From: Plotosus lineatus
Lineage: Eukaryota > Chordata > Actinopteri > Siluriformes > Plotosidae
Assembly (NCBI GenBank): GCA_024760905.1
Contig: CM045737.1
Coordinates: forward strand, 16,152,226-16,216,225
DNA length: 64,000 nt
Reading direction: 5' to 3'
Both the position numbers and the translations under genes were made by a program. Numbering within the stretch: the stretch's first letter is position 1; each line of letters opens with the position of its first letter. Of the stretch, positions 34,568 to 64,000 are shown one piece after another. The notes below the pieces were generated by a model. It was not told where the DNA came from and did no database searches. It was given only the letters and a program-made list of their open reading frames with translations.

Positions 34568-34944
34568 AATTTTCATTTCAAAGCAAGACCCAAGGCTCTT
34601 CAATCAAACTATGGAGTTTTAATGAAACTACACATGTTTTATTTGTTTGCTTAATTATGTTCTGTTATTTTTAAAAGAGAGAGATATCATCATATAACTG
34701 AAATCTTTAGAATCAGAAAATATGCTCATTGGGAATCAAGTCAGTCTGTTGTTTCACGAATATGATCTGCCTTTTATAAACATATAGCAACAGATATAAA
34801 CAACCAGTTGCTTTGGGAGCTGCTGGAGTCTATAGGGTTTTGTATAGGAGACGTTCCCAAACTTAAGTGATGTCACATTCCCGGATAATTACACACAGGA
34901 CATAAAATACAGCTAATGCAGCTTTTTACATGTGCAAGTGTGTA

Positions 34945-35257
34945 AGGTAGGTAAAGTCCGTTGGGCTTTTTACACCCGAGCCAAAGTGGCTCATCAGGCC
35001 GGTGATTATCCCCGGTTTCCAAAGCGTGAAGCGACAAGGAGTACAACTCCTCCTGGATGGAACGCTAGTCCATCGCAGGTTACCTTCCCGGTATATTTTT
35101 ACTGGTACCCATTTATATTGTTGGGCGAACAGAGGGAAAACTTGTGCTTAAGACCTTGCCCAGGGGTCTTAGCACATTGGAGGGTCTAACTGGGATTTGA
35201 ACACGCAACCCCCTGATCATGAGCGCAGCACCCTAACCACTACACCACCGTCCCCTG
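34945..35257 (-). mobile_element. SINE-B
   Basis: Complement of the SINE-B body and head; the tRNA-like head is at the right ('gcaccctaaccactacacca'). The 3' end at the left reads 'aggtaggtaaagtccgttgg'. Confidence 0.7.
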
Positions 35258-36464
35258 TGCAAGTGTGTAATCCTGGGTAATGATTCCAAATACATTCCAA
35301 TGGTATGTCGAGTGTAAAAGAGTGATTTGACTATAAATTATAACCTACAGCTGCAGTAAGTGCATGGTCAGGAATGCCATGTCTGGATAGAGCTTTCAGT
35401 GATTTCTTTGAGCTGTTCTTCGTCTGGGGATCAGTGAATGTATGGAATAGAGAGGATCCATCCATCCATCCACTGATATCCATTACAGTCACGTCAGAAC
35501 CTGGAGTCGATCCCAGCCGACAGGAAGTCAGGGTGAATATATTTCCAGGTCATTCACAGATACAACACAGAAGCTGTTACCTCCCAATTGATGGCAAGTG
35601 TATCTCCGATGATATGGGTGTTCCAGCAGTTTCTAGTGTATTGCAGAGACTTGTACCCTGGGGGTTCCTGGGTTGCTCCAGGGCAGCTCAACTAATTTCC
35701 TCTCATCTGAAGGTGACAGTTTGGATCTTCTTACAGTTTTTGGATAAGAGGTGACACCTCTCACTAATTTCTACTGATGTGCAATTGTTTGAACAAATGA
35801 ATAGGAATTTTTAAATGTTTAGAAATGGCTTGTGAAAATCTAGAATCCTTTATCTTAAATTCTCACTGAGCGACTTGGACTTTTCCCTGGTCAATCTAAT
35901 CAGTGCTGTCAAACAAATCTTTTTCATTTTGGCCCACAGAAACTACCAGCTGTAGTCAATCATGGTCACTGCCAGAAAATCTAGTTACAAGACATTTGGG
36001 AACTTTCAGCATCACTGAAATAATAATCTCTGTGTATAAAGTGCACGTGTGTTTTATCTTAAATTTGCACAGTCTTGCTGACACATGAAAAGAAAAGTTC
36101 TAAAAAATAATTGAATGCATCAATTGGCATGACATCCATGTCCTTAATTCGTGCATTTCACCTTTTTTTATTTTTTATTTTTTGCTTTTTAACAGGACAA
36201 GCCTAAGAATTCTGACAACGGCATGAAAGTGTGTTGCTGACTTTTACTTTTCCTGACTCACAGACAGCTATAACATTTCACACACGCTTCCACATGCTGA
36301 TAAATCTGGAAGGCATTCAAGAGTAGACAGGCTACGAAGGAGGGCATAGCACAAGTTTATTTAGGCTGTGAAGTGATGAAGATGAAATGGTTCCAATGAA
36401 GAGGTTCCTGTTAAAAACATTGCTTCACATGAACCTACTCTGCACAAGAACATTATTTGTGGTA
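35258..36464. other. Unassigned intergenic sequence
   Basis: No gene recognised. The open frame at 35374-35754 lacks domain or splice features. Confidence 0.45.
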
Positions 36465-36648
36465 CGAGGCTGGACTGAAAGTTCATAGACTGACTAAGAA
36501 GGAATAATCCCTCTCACTGTTATGATGAGAGCTTTTATAGCAAGAGGATCCAGCAGACTGCAGGTGAGACTCTGTTGAAAAATAAACCACATTTGGTCCA
36601 ATGTGTAATTCATCATAGTCAACCTATGAACTTTTCAGTCCACCCTTG
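36465..36648. mobile_element. Short mariner-type MITE
   Basis: The ends read CGAGGCTGGACTGAAAGTTC and, from the other side, CAAGGGTGGACTGAAAAGTT, with TA on both flanks. 'GGTGGACTGAAAAGTTCATAG' type termini are characteristic of mariner elements. There is no coding content (184 bp). Confidence 0.65.
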
Positions 36649-36858
36649 TACTTGCTGTATCATTAAAAATAAATAAATAAATAAATATTCATTCATCCAT
36701 TAATGTTATGAACAGTTTAATCCCAATTAGGTTCCCGGGGAGGCAGTGCGATCACTCACACAACCTGGGGGTGACTTGAAATAGACAGTTAGCGTACTGT
36801 GAATGTTTTGGGAGTGTAGGAAAAAAATGGAGACCCCAGAAACTGGACCACCGTACTG

Positions 36859-36859
<1 letters not shown>

Positions 36860-36915
<56 letters not shown>
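36860..36915. repeat. (CA)n microsatellite
   Basis: An uninterrupted CA run of about 56 bp. The long open frame over this and the neighbouring LINE is an artefact. Confidence 0.9.
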
Positions 36916-36921
<6 letters not shown>

Positions 36922-36965
36922 AAAAACTCTCTCTCTCACACACTCACACACATATATCTCATCTT

Positions 36966-37369
36966 TTTTTCCTTTCGGCTTTTCCCTTCAGGGGTTGCCA
37001 CAGCGAATCATCTGCCTCCATCTTACCCGATCCGCTGCATCTTTTTCTCTTACACCAACTGCCTTCATGTCCTACTTCATCACATGCATGAATCGTCTCT
37101 TTGGTCTTCCTCGAGGCCTTCTGCCTGGCAGTTCCAACCTCAGCATCCTACTACCAATATATTCACTATCCCTCCTCTGTACATGTCCAAACCATCTCAA
37201 TCTAGCCTCTCTGACTTTGTCTCCAAAACGTCTTACATGTGCTGTCCCTCTGATGTGCTCATTCCTGATCCTATCCATCCTCGTTACTCCCAAAGAGAAC
37301 CTCAACATTTTGATCTCCGCTACCTCCAGCTCTGCCTCCTGTCTTTTCCCCAGGGCCACTGTTTCTAAC
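36966..37369 (-). mobile_element. RTE-like LINE 3' fragment
   Basis: The minus strand encodes MALGKRQEAELEVAEIKMLR, LRWFGHVQRRDSEYIG and RPRGRPKRRF, then the 3' end with 'ggggttgccacagcgaatca' read in complement. It abuts a long (TA)n tract. Confidence 0.85.
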
Positions 37370-37378
37370 TATATATAT

Positions 37379-37426
<48 letters not shown>

Positions 37427-37442
37427 ATATATATATATATAT

Positions 37443-37539
<97 letters not shown>
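37370..37539. repeat. Long (TA)n microsatellite ending in (CA)n
   Basis: About 160 bp of TA repeats with four 'acaat' interruptions, ending in a short CA run against MITE copy 8. Confidence 0.95.
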
Positions 37540-37541
<2 letters not shown>

Positions 37542-37657
37542 GGGATCCCTCACTTTCCACGGTTAATTGGGACTGAGATCCCCCACGACCGCTGAATTCC
37601 ACGAAGTAGGATCAACCCCCTGACTGCTGTATACATACATGTATGTGTGTATATGTG

Positions 37658-37968
37658 GAGCCGATGGAGTAGTGGTTAGGATGCTGGTCTCATGATCGGG
37701 AGGTTGTGTGTTCAAATCCTAGTGAGACCCCCACTGTGCTAAGACCCCTGGGCAAGGTCTTAACCACAAGTGTGCCTCTGCTCATGCAGCAGTATAAATG
37801 GGTACCAGTAAAATATACTGGGAAGGTAACCTGCAATTGACTAGCGTCCCATCCAGGAGGAGTTGTACTCCTAGTCGCTTCACGCTACAGAATCCGGGGA
37901 TAAGCACCGGCCTGATGAGCCAGTAGGCTCGGATGTAAAGAGCCAAATGGACTTTACCTTTTTTTTTT
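37658..37968 (+). mobile_element. SINE-B with T-tract end
   Basis: The full head and body end at 'aatggactttacc' followed by a run of T. The LINE sequence follows immediately. Confidence 0.75.
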
Positions 37969-37970
37969 TT

Positions 37971-39035
37971 GGATCTGGAGAAAGCATATGACAGGGTGCC
38001 GAGAGAAGAACTGTGGTATTGTATGAGGAAGTCTGGAGTGACAGAGAAGTATGTTAGAGTGGTGCAGGACATGTATGAGAGATGTAAGACAGTGGTGAGG
38101 TGTACTGTCGGTGTGGCAGAAGAGTTCTAGGTGGAGGTGGGACTGCATCAAGGGTCAGCTCTCAGCCCCTTCTTGTTTGCTATGGTGATGGACAGGCTAA
38201 CAGACGAGGTTAGACAAGAATCTCCATGGACTATGATGTTTGCAGATGACATCGTGATCTGTAGTGAGAGCAGAGACCAAGTTGTGGAAAATCTAGAGAG
38301 GTGGAGGTATGCCCTGGAAAGGAGAGGAATGAAGGTTAGTCTTAGTAAGACAGAATACATGTGTGTGAACGACGAGGACCCAAGAGGAACTTTGAGGTTA
38401 CGGGGCAGAGATAAAGAAGGTGGAGGATTTTAAGTACTTAGGCTCAACAATCCAGAGCAATGGAGAGTGTGGAAAAGAGGTGAAGAAGCGCGTGCAGGCA
38501 GGTTGGAATGGATGGAGAAAAGTGTCCGGTGTGATGTGTGATAGGAGAGTATCGGCAAGAATGAAGGGAAAAGTGTACAAGACGGTGTTGAGGCCAGCGA
38601 TGTTGTATGGTTTAGAGACAGTGGCGCTGGGGAAAAGACAGGAGTCAGAGTTGGAGGTAGCAGAGATGAAAATGTTGAGGTTCTCTTTGGGAGTAACGAG
38701 GATGGATAGGATCAGGAATGAGTACATCAGAGGGACAGCACATGTTAGATGTTTTGGAGACAAAGTCAGAGAGGCTAGATTGAGATGGTTTGGACATGTA
38801 CAGAGGAGGGATAGTGAGTATATTGGTCGTAGGATGCTGAGGTTGGAACTACCAGGCAAAAGGCCCAGAGGAAGACCAAAGAGAAGATTTATGGATGCGG
38901 TGAAGGCGGACATGGAGGTCGTTGGAGTAAGAGTCGAAGATGCAGAGGATAGGGAGAGATGGAGGCAGATCATTTGCTGTGGTGACCCCTGAAGGGAACA
39001 GCCGAAAGGAAAAGAAGAAAGAAGAAAGAAGAAAT
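37971..39035 (+). mobile_element. RTE-like LINE, best preserved copy
   Basis: The reverse transcriptase begins at LEKAYDRVPREEL, with GSALSPFLFAMVMDRLTDEV, catalytic MMFADDIVICSESRDQVVEN (about 38236-38295) and EYMCVNDEDPRG. The C-terminal part is continuous over 38420-38992 (VEDFKYLGSTIQSNGECGKE to ERWRQIICCGDP). One stop (38129) and one frameshift (about 38395) inactivate it. The 3' tail is 'gaaaagaagaaagaagaaag'. Its 5' half is missing. Confidence 0.85.
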
Positions 39036-39365
39036 GCATATTCAATGCTATAAATGCTTGTAATAACAATTAAACATTTAAAAATACTGCATAAGATGTA
39101 AATAAAATCTAAATGCACACACATATAGACGTGCGCACACTCAGATGTGCACCTCATAAAAACGTAAGTAGTTTTGTTGTTGTTTTTGTTAGTTTGGGGT
39201 TGTTTTTTTTGCATAATTGGACTTGTTTTTCCTTAACATTTCCCCCTATTCTTCCTTACTTTGCTTATTTTTTAATTTTGATGAATATTTAAAAAAAAAA
39301 ACCAACAAAAAACATGATGCACTGAAGCTGCATGAATTGAAGCATGAAGTAGCGAGCGATCCCTG

Positions 39366-40037
39366 TATAGTGTTTTATCAGGCAACGTAATTTATCACTT
39401 ATCTTACCTGTGGAAAGTCTTGAGCATGCCGACATGTATGCCACAACATGTGGAGGATCATTCTTGTGGCGTTAATGGCTTAGCATCACAAAAGAAAAGT
39501 GTGAGGCATGAGCATGGATCAGGGCTTTGTTTGTAGGATTTGCAGAGGCATTAAACTGTTTTCCTTAAATCCTGAGGGATTTAAGGCGGGGACTCACTTT
39601 GTTCAACCAAGGAAATTGACTTTTTTATTAAAAGATTAGCCGAGTCGGTCTCCTGAAAATTCTTTCATGTTGTCTTTCCTCAAATATATTCTTATACTTT
39701 GGTGTCAATGCCCAATGCGCATAAAACCAATGAAACTTACTATTTTAGCAGTGAACACTGAATGCAACACTGACCTCTTACAACACCAACATAAAACTAT
39801 AATCACGGTGGTTTCAGGTCTTCGTGGACCCCCAAATCAAAAATGTACTTTTTTTAATCCATTACACATTTTTTGTTAGTTCACGTCTTGGGGAACAAAA
39901 AAAAAACCAAACAAAAACTTTTTTTGGCCACTGTTGACAAGATTGAAAAGCTGTTACATCTCTCAGCTGTAGTGTTGTAATTTATAACTCCTTACGGGTT
40001 TGAAAGGTCACCACAGTAAACCAATTCTCTGTTCTAG
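39366..40037. other. Sequence upstream of the secreted-protein gene, probably intronic
   Basis: No repeat or coding region seen. Because the first coding exon starts at a splice acceptor (40036-40037), this stretch is probably the end of an intron behind an unseen untranslated exon. Confidence 0.45.
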
Positions 40038-40043
40038 GCTGGA

Positions 40044-43061
<3,018 letters not shown>

Positions 43062-43234
43062 ACTCCACAACAGGAAGACTATCGTTTTTGTGGAACATAA
43101 CTTTCAATGGCATGACTACAAAAGGCATTAATTATTTTCGATGAAGGTTAAAAACACTTAATTTTGCTCTAGATTAAACATTGTGCACAAGCTTTAAATT
43201 TCTGAATGAAAATGGTGTGTACATACATACATAC

Positions 43235-43270
<36 letters not shown>

Positions 43271-43654
43271 AAAATGACTTTCTTGGTGCTAGGGTACAGA
43301 TGGAGAGCACGGCAGCATGGAGTTCTCATTATTGCAGATACATGTGTGCAGGGAGAAGAAAGAGAGAAATGACAATGAGGTCATAGAAAAACAAATGGAG
43401 TCTCATCTGGCAACCAAAGCAGAAAGGGTTGTTGTTATCACTGTTGTATTTAATTCCTCTCTATTAATCATAATGAAACACTTTGTGAAGTATGATTTAT
43501 GTTGGCCAGCTGTAAATGGGCTGTGTGATGAATGTGCATTATGTATATTATCAGAGGACAAAAGTGCTTGGATGCCCTTTGTATACTTTTATGCATAATT
43601 GTATGTTTTGGGACATTCTTGTGCTAATTTCACTATATTATATAATGTGGAAAG

Positions 43655-43660
43655 AATAAA
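43655..43660 (+). terminator. Candidate polyadenylation signal of the secreted-protein gene
   Basis: AATAAA 594 bases after the stop codon, in AT-rich sequence. No closer canonical hexamer was noticed. Confidence 0.45.
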
Positions 43661-43757
43661 TTAATAATTTAAGAACAGTTGTGATTGGTTTTTATGCATA
43701 AAGTACAATATGAAATTAGAATAATGAGTTTTATTTATTTATTTATTTATCTGTTTA

Positions 43758-44040
43758 GGGCAGTGATGGTCTAGTGGTAAAGGTGCTGGATCACTGATCC
43801 TAAGGTTGGGGGATTCGAGTCCCACTCTCCACGGGTTGTCACTGTCCCCCCCACCCAGTGCAGCTAACTGGGTTATCAATGGCCGGCCATGTCGCTCACC
43901 GTCTATGGTGAGATGTTCATGTAAAAGAACCATTGCTGACTTTCGACAAAAGTAGCTGCAAAGCCGTCAGCGAGTTTCTTCCCTGTGAGGGCCAGTGAGC
44001 TGTCCAGGAGGGATTCCGCCCTCGCTAGGAGAGAGCCAGT
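43758..44040 (+). mobile_element. SINE-A
   Basis: The head 'ggtctagtggtaaaggtgct', body 'cagctaactgggttatcaat' and part of the tail are present. It starts beside a TTTA-rich tract. Confidence 0.7.
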
Positions 44041-44045
44041 GATGC

Positions 44046-46040
44046 CAGAAGCATGTCAACACATCAGTAACCAGTATTTTTGTTTATTTGCAATGTTGTT
44101 CCCAGAAACTTCCAGGAGCTGTCGTCAGTTCCAGACACATCTTTTTTTCTTCTTAAATTTATATATTTTGAATTCCTGAGTGGTAACTATTTCATTTATA
44201 CTTAATATTAAATAATGAACTGGAAGGTTAAGTAACTGAGTAATAAGCAGAGTTGGACTATTACAGAAATGCTTGTTACACTCATCCTAACGTCTTGCAG
44301 GTCACAGCAAATTAGAGATTCTACACAGATATACAAAATAATCCTTCAGGTCAAAAGATTTAATGAGTTTAAGGACTTTTATTTATTTATTTATCTTAGT
44401 TGGACAGGTGCCAGAGCACCCTGACAGCCATCATCACGAACAACTTGGGTTACACTGGGAGAACGGATGAGTGATTGAATGGATGGGATGGACGGATGGA
44501 TAAATAAATACTTGAATTAAATTGATTGATTGATCGATCGCTTTATTTATCCCTTAAAGACATTTGCATTTTACAGCAGCACAAAGAGTTTTAAATAGAC
44601 CAAGTAAAATCATCATCGTCTTCATTATCATTAATAGTCACACCAAGCATTTACATCCTGTTGTGCCCTGTACATAAAAGCAGCTCTGGAACTGTGATAA
44701 TAGAAAATTAAAGGTGAGGACTGGACGGTGACCTTTCCACACTGTTGTGGCTCAACATGAAAAACAATTCTATGCTTATCGGTGATGCTTTTTGAACCAG
44801 CTGGAATTAATCACAGACACATATGCCCAACGAGTCGTGCCCTTGTTTGCCACTTGTGTTGAACATTTCGTTTGTATTTGATTTTGATATCGCCTCCTCC
44901 CAGAATAATCTCGGGTTGCTTTCATTGCCTATAGGAGCTCGCCTTAACACCCCCACACACTTTTTATATATATCATGCTGACAAGAACCTTCAGAATTTC
45001 AAGTATAAAAATTCTATTAAACATTGGTATCCTCCCCCTTTCCTCTTCCCCCCACCCAATGCAGTATGCTCAGTGTGTCTGCCCTCTAGCTGTGATACAG
45101 TGCTATAGGACTATAAGGTTCAGATCCAGGCCTATGCTTCAAATGAATGCATGGCTCGAAATTCATTCTTCGTCTCTGACCATGTCTAACATCCCAGAAC
45201 AACACCAGTTATATTTCTATTTACTTTATGTGTGTATTTGTATATTAGTCGATTTTTTTTAATTTTCTTTTTGTCACTATTGAATTGTCAATTTTTCTTT
45301 AAAGGAATAACGAATCATTTGATTTCTAAGTCCAAGCATCACCTTTGCTTTTATGTCTTGTGTCACACACTCAAAATTTCAAGTTCAGCTTGTGTGAGAG
45401 ATTAACATTCTGTTATTATACCACTAATCAGAGTAAATAAGAAATTCTAAGATGCACTTATTGCCCCAAGAGCTTTTTTTGTCCCATAAGCTTTTCTTCT
45501 TTCACCCAGAGATTCTTCATGTCAGGATAAAGCCGTTAGCAAAGACAAATAAACATTTCCCCCTTTACCTTACAGCGATTTTAAAACATAAGTTAGGAGT
45601 ATCTTACCACCAGAACCAGCCCAAATGTCATCCGTATAACTTGAAAGGTTAAAAAAAAAAGATGTTGATCAAGTATGTTGTAGTGTAAGTCTGCATTTAT
45701 TAATAATCAATTTAATGTTAATTTTGGATCTGGGTGCATTTTTCACCCTCAAAGATCTTTAAGACTTACAGTCAGAGGTTAGATTTGATTATTATTCTAT
45801 ACAAGCTGTGTGTGGGGGGAACGTTTTGGATAGAGATATATTTTCAAACAATACGGTGAAGACATTTTGACTGGTCCTCACTTCTTCAGAGGCCTGTTTT
45901 AGAGTTAAGACTTGTTTTAGGTTTCAGGCTAGAATTGGGTTTATGTTACGGGGCATTTATTTGTGATAATAAGGGGATAGGGAATGCATCATGTTAATGA
46001 ATGCCACAGAGACGGAATTATAAGGAGAGCGAGAGAGAGA
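44046..46040. other. Intergenic sequence between the two host genes
   Basis: About 2 kb with no convincing gene. A diverged SINE-like remnant lies at about 44400-44515. Otherwise it looks unique. It may contain chrna2 upstream regulatory sequence. Confidence 0.45.
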
Positions 46041-46096
<56 letters not shown>

Positions 46097-46422
46097 ATTG
46101 GTGTGGGTGTGCCGTGTGTGTGTGTTGTTGGTGTTGTTAGAAAATATGAATACTATTTATCCAGATATCATGGGGCATTGTGTGTGTGTTGTTATTGTTG
46201 TGTGTGTGTTATTGTTTGTGTGTGTGTCTGTGTGTGTTAGAAAATATGAACACTATTTATCCAGATATCATGGAGGGTGTGTGTGTGTGTGTGTGTGTGT
46301 TGTTATTGTTGTTGTTATTGGTGTGTGAGTTTGTGTGTGTTGTTATTGTTGTGTGTGTGTTGTTAGAAAATATGAACACTATTTATCCAGATATCATGGA
46401 GGGTGTGTGTGTGTTGTTATTG

Positions 46423-46453
<31 letters not shown>

Positions 46454-46813
46454 GTTAGAAAATATGAACACTATTTATCCAGATATCATGGAGGGTGTGT
46501 GTGTGTTGTTATTGTTGTGTGTGTTGTTATTGGTGTGTGTGTGTGTGTGTGTGTGTGTTGTTAGAAAATATGAACACTATTTATCCAGATATCATGGAGT
46601 GTGTGTGTGTGTGTGTGTTGTTATTGTTGTATTGTTATTGGTGTGTGTGTGTGTGTTGTTATTGTTGTTAGAAAATATGAATACTATTTATCCAGATATT
46701 GTGGGTGTTGTGTGTGTGTTGTTATTGTTGTATGTGTGTGTGTGTGTGTGTGTTGTTAGAAAATATGAACACTATTTATCCAGATATCATGGAGGGTGTG
46801 TGTGTTGTTATTG

Positions 46814-46848
<35 letters not shown>

Positions 46849-46912
46849 GTTATTGTTGTGTGTGTGTATGTTGTTGTTAGAAAATATGAATACTATTTAT
46901 CCAGATATCATG

Positions 46913-46945
<33 letters not shown>
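46041..46945. repeat. Compound (GT)n / 41-bp minisatellite upstream of chrna2
   Basis: Eight copies of a core of about 41 bp containing 'agaaaatatgaacactattt' and 'atccagatatcatggagg' start near 46139, 46239, 46365, 46457, 46563, 46670, 46758 and 46879. They are separated by variable GT runs and TTGTTATTGTTG spacers, giving periods of 88-126 bp. The long open frames of Val-Cys repeats here are repeat artefacts. Confidence 0.9.

Positions 46946-46983
<38 letters not shown>
46946..46983. repeat. (GA)n microsatellite
   Basis: GA run closing the compound repeat and bordering the GC-rich chrna2 upstream region. Confidence 0.9.

Positions 46984-64000
<17,017 letters not shown>

Larger units (their letters stand above)
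37540..39365. mobile_element. Tigger-like MITE copy 8 with nested SINE-B and LINE
   Basis: Left end CAGGGATCCCTCACTTTCC; right end AGTAGCGAGCGATCCCTG before TA. A SINE-B joined to an RTE-like LINE occupies 37658-39035, and about 14 bp of MITE sequence at the site is missing. Confidence 0.8.

Noticed and set aside
35374..35754. 126-codon open frame as an exon
   Set aside because: No conserved domain, no convincing splice sites in phase and unremarkable composition.
36803..37576. 257-codon open frame
   Set aside because: It runs through a CA microsatellite, an antisense LINE fragment and a TA microsatellite.
38398..39069. 223-codon minus-strand open frame
   Set aside because: Antisense shadow of the RTE-like LINE reading frame at 38420-38992.
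46001..46880. Long open frames rich in Val-Cys and repeated 'KYEHYLSRYHG' or 'NMNTIYPDIME'
   Set aside because: They follow the GT runs and the 41-bp minisatellite core in several frames at once; no start, splice or domain support.
46139..46920. CRISPR-like array of regularly spaced repeats
   Set aside because: The spacers are GT and TTG microsatellite variants, not unique sequence, and the context is a vertebrate genome; it is a minisatellite.

Overview
The window looks like a piece of a teleost fish nuclear genome. Evidence: spliced vertebrate genes with GT-AG introns, Rex3 (RTE-clade) and CR1/L2/Rex1-group LINEs, Tc1, Tigger-like and hAT-like DNA transposons, several tRNA-derived fish-type SINEs, and many long CA/TA microsatellites. 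There is no sign of bacterial or phage organisation. Host coding sequence is a small fraction; most of the window is transposon-derived, and several transposons are nested three or four deep.

Layout. 1-1190: an unusual block of GGAA/TTCC motifs spaced about 10-11 bp, in direct-inverted-direct arrangement. 1200-31260: a transposon-rich gene desert with SINEs, an RTE-like LINE (3245-4353), a near full-length CR1/L2-type LINE (7098-10576, minus), a decayed ISL2EU-like DNA transposon (about 10730-12162), a Rex3 copy (17791-19118), Tc1 (20942-22761), Tigger-like elements and a recurrent small Tigger-like MITE. 31260-33480: a 2.2 kb stretch nearly free of repeats, with a TATA box and a splice-donor-like site. 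33485-39365: two more MITE copies that host other insertions.

Host genes, both on the plus strand. (1) 40044-43061: a two-exon gene for a predicted secreted 218-residue protein with helical segments, which I do not recognise. (2) 47738-63663: a complete six-exon neuronal nicotinic acetylcholine receptor alpha-2 subunit gene (chrna2). Its exons join in frame to 556 residues with signal peptide, Cys-loop, the alpha-type vicinal cysteine pair, four membrane segments and the family C-terminus. The subunit assembles with other subunits into a pentameric acetylcholine-gated cation channel. Upstream lies a compound GT/41-bp minisatellite (46041-46945). A (TA)n(GA)n tract runs directly into the start codon. 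Intron 1 (8.7 kb) is packed with LINE, hAT and Tc1 insertions.

The two genes show no functional link beyond adjacency. The most distinctive observations are the helically phased GGAA foldback block, the chrna2 upstream minisatellite, the unrecognised secreted protein, a Rex3 insertion with a clean twin-priming inversion, and the repeated use of one MITE family as a landing site.
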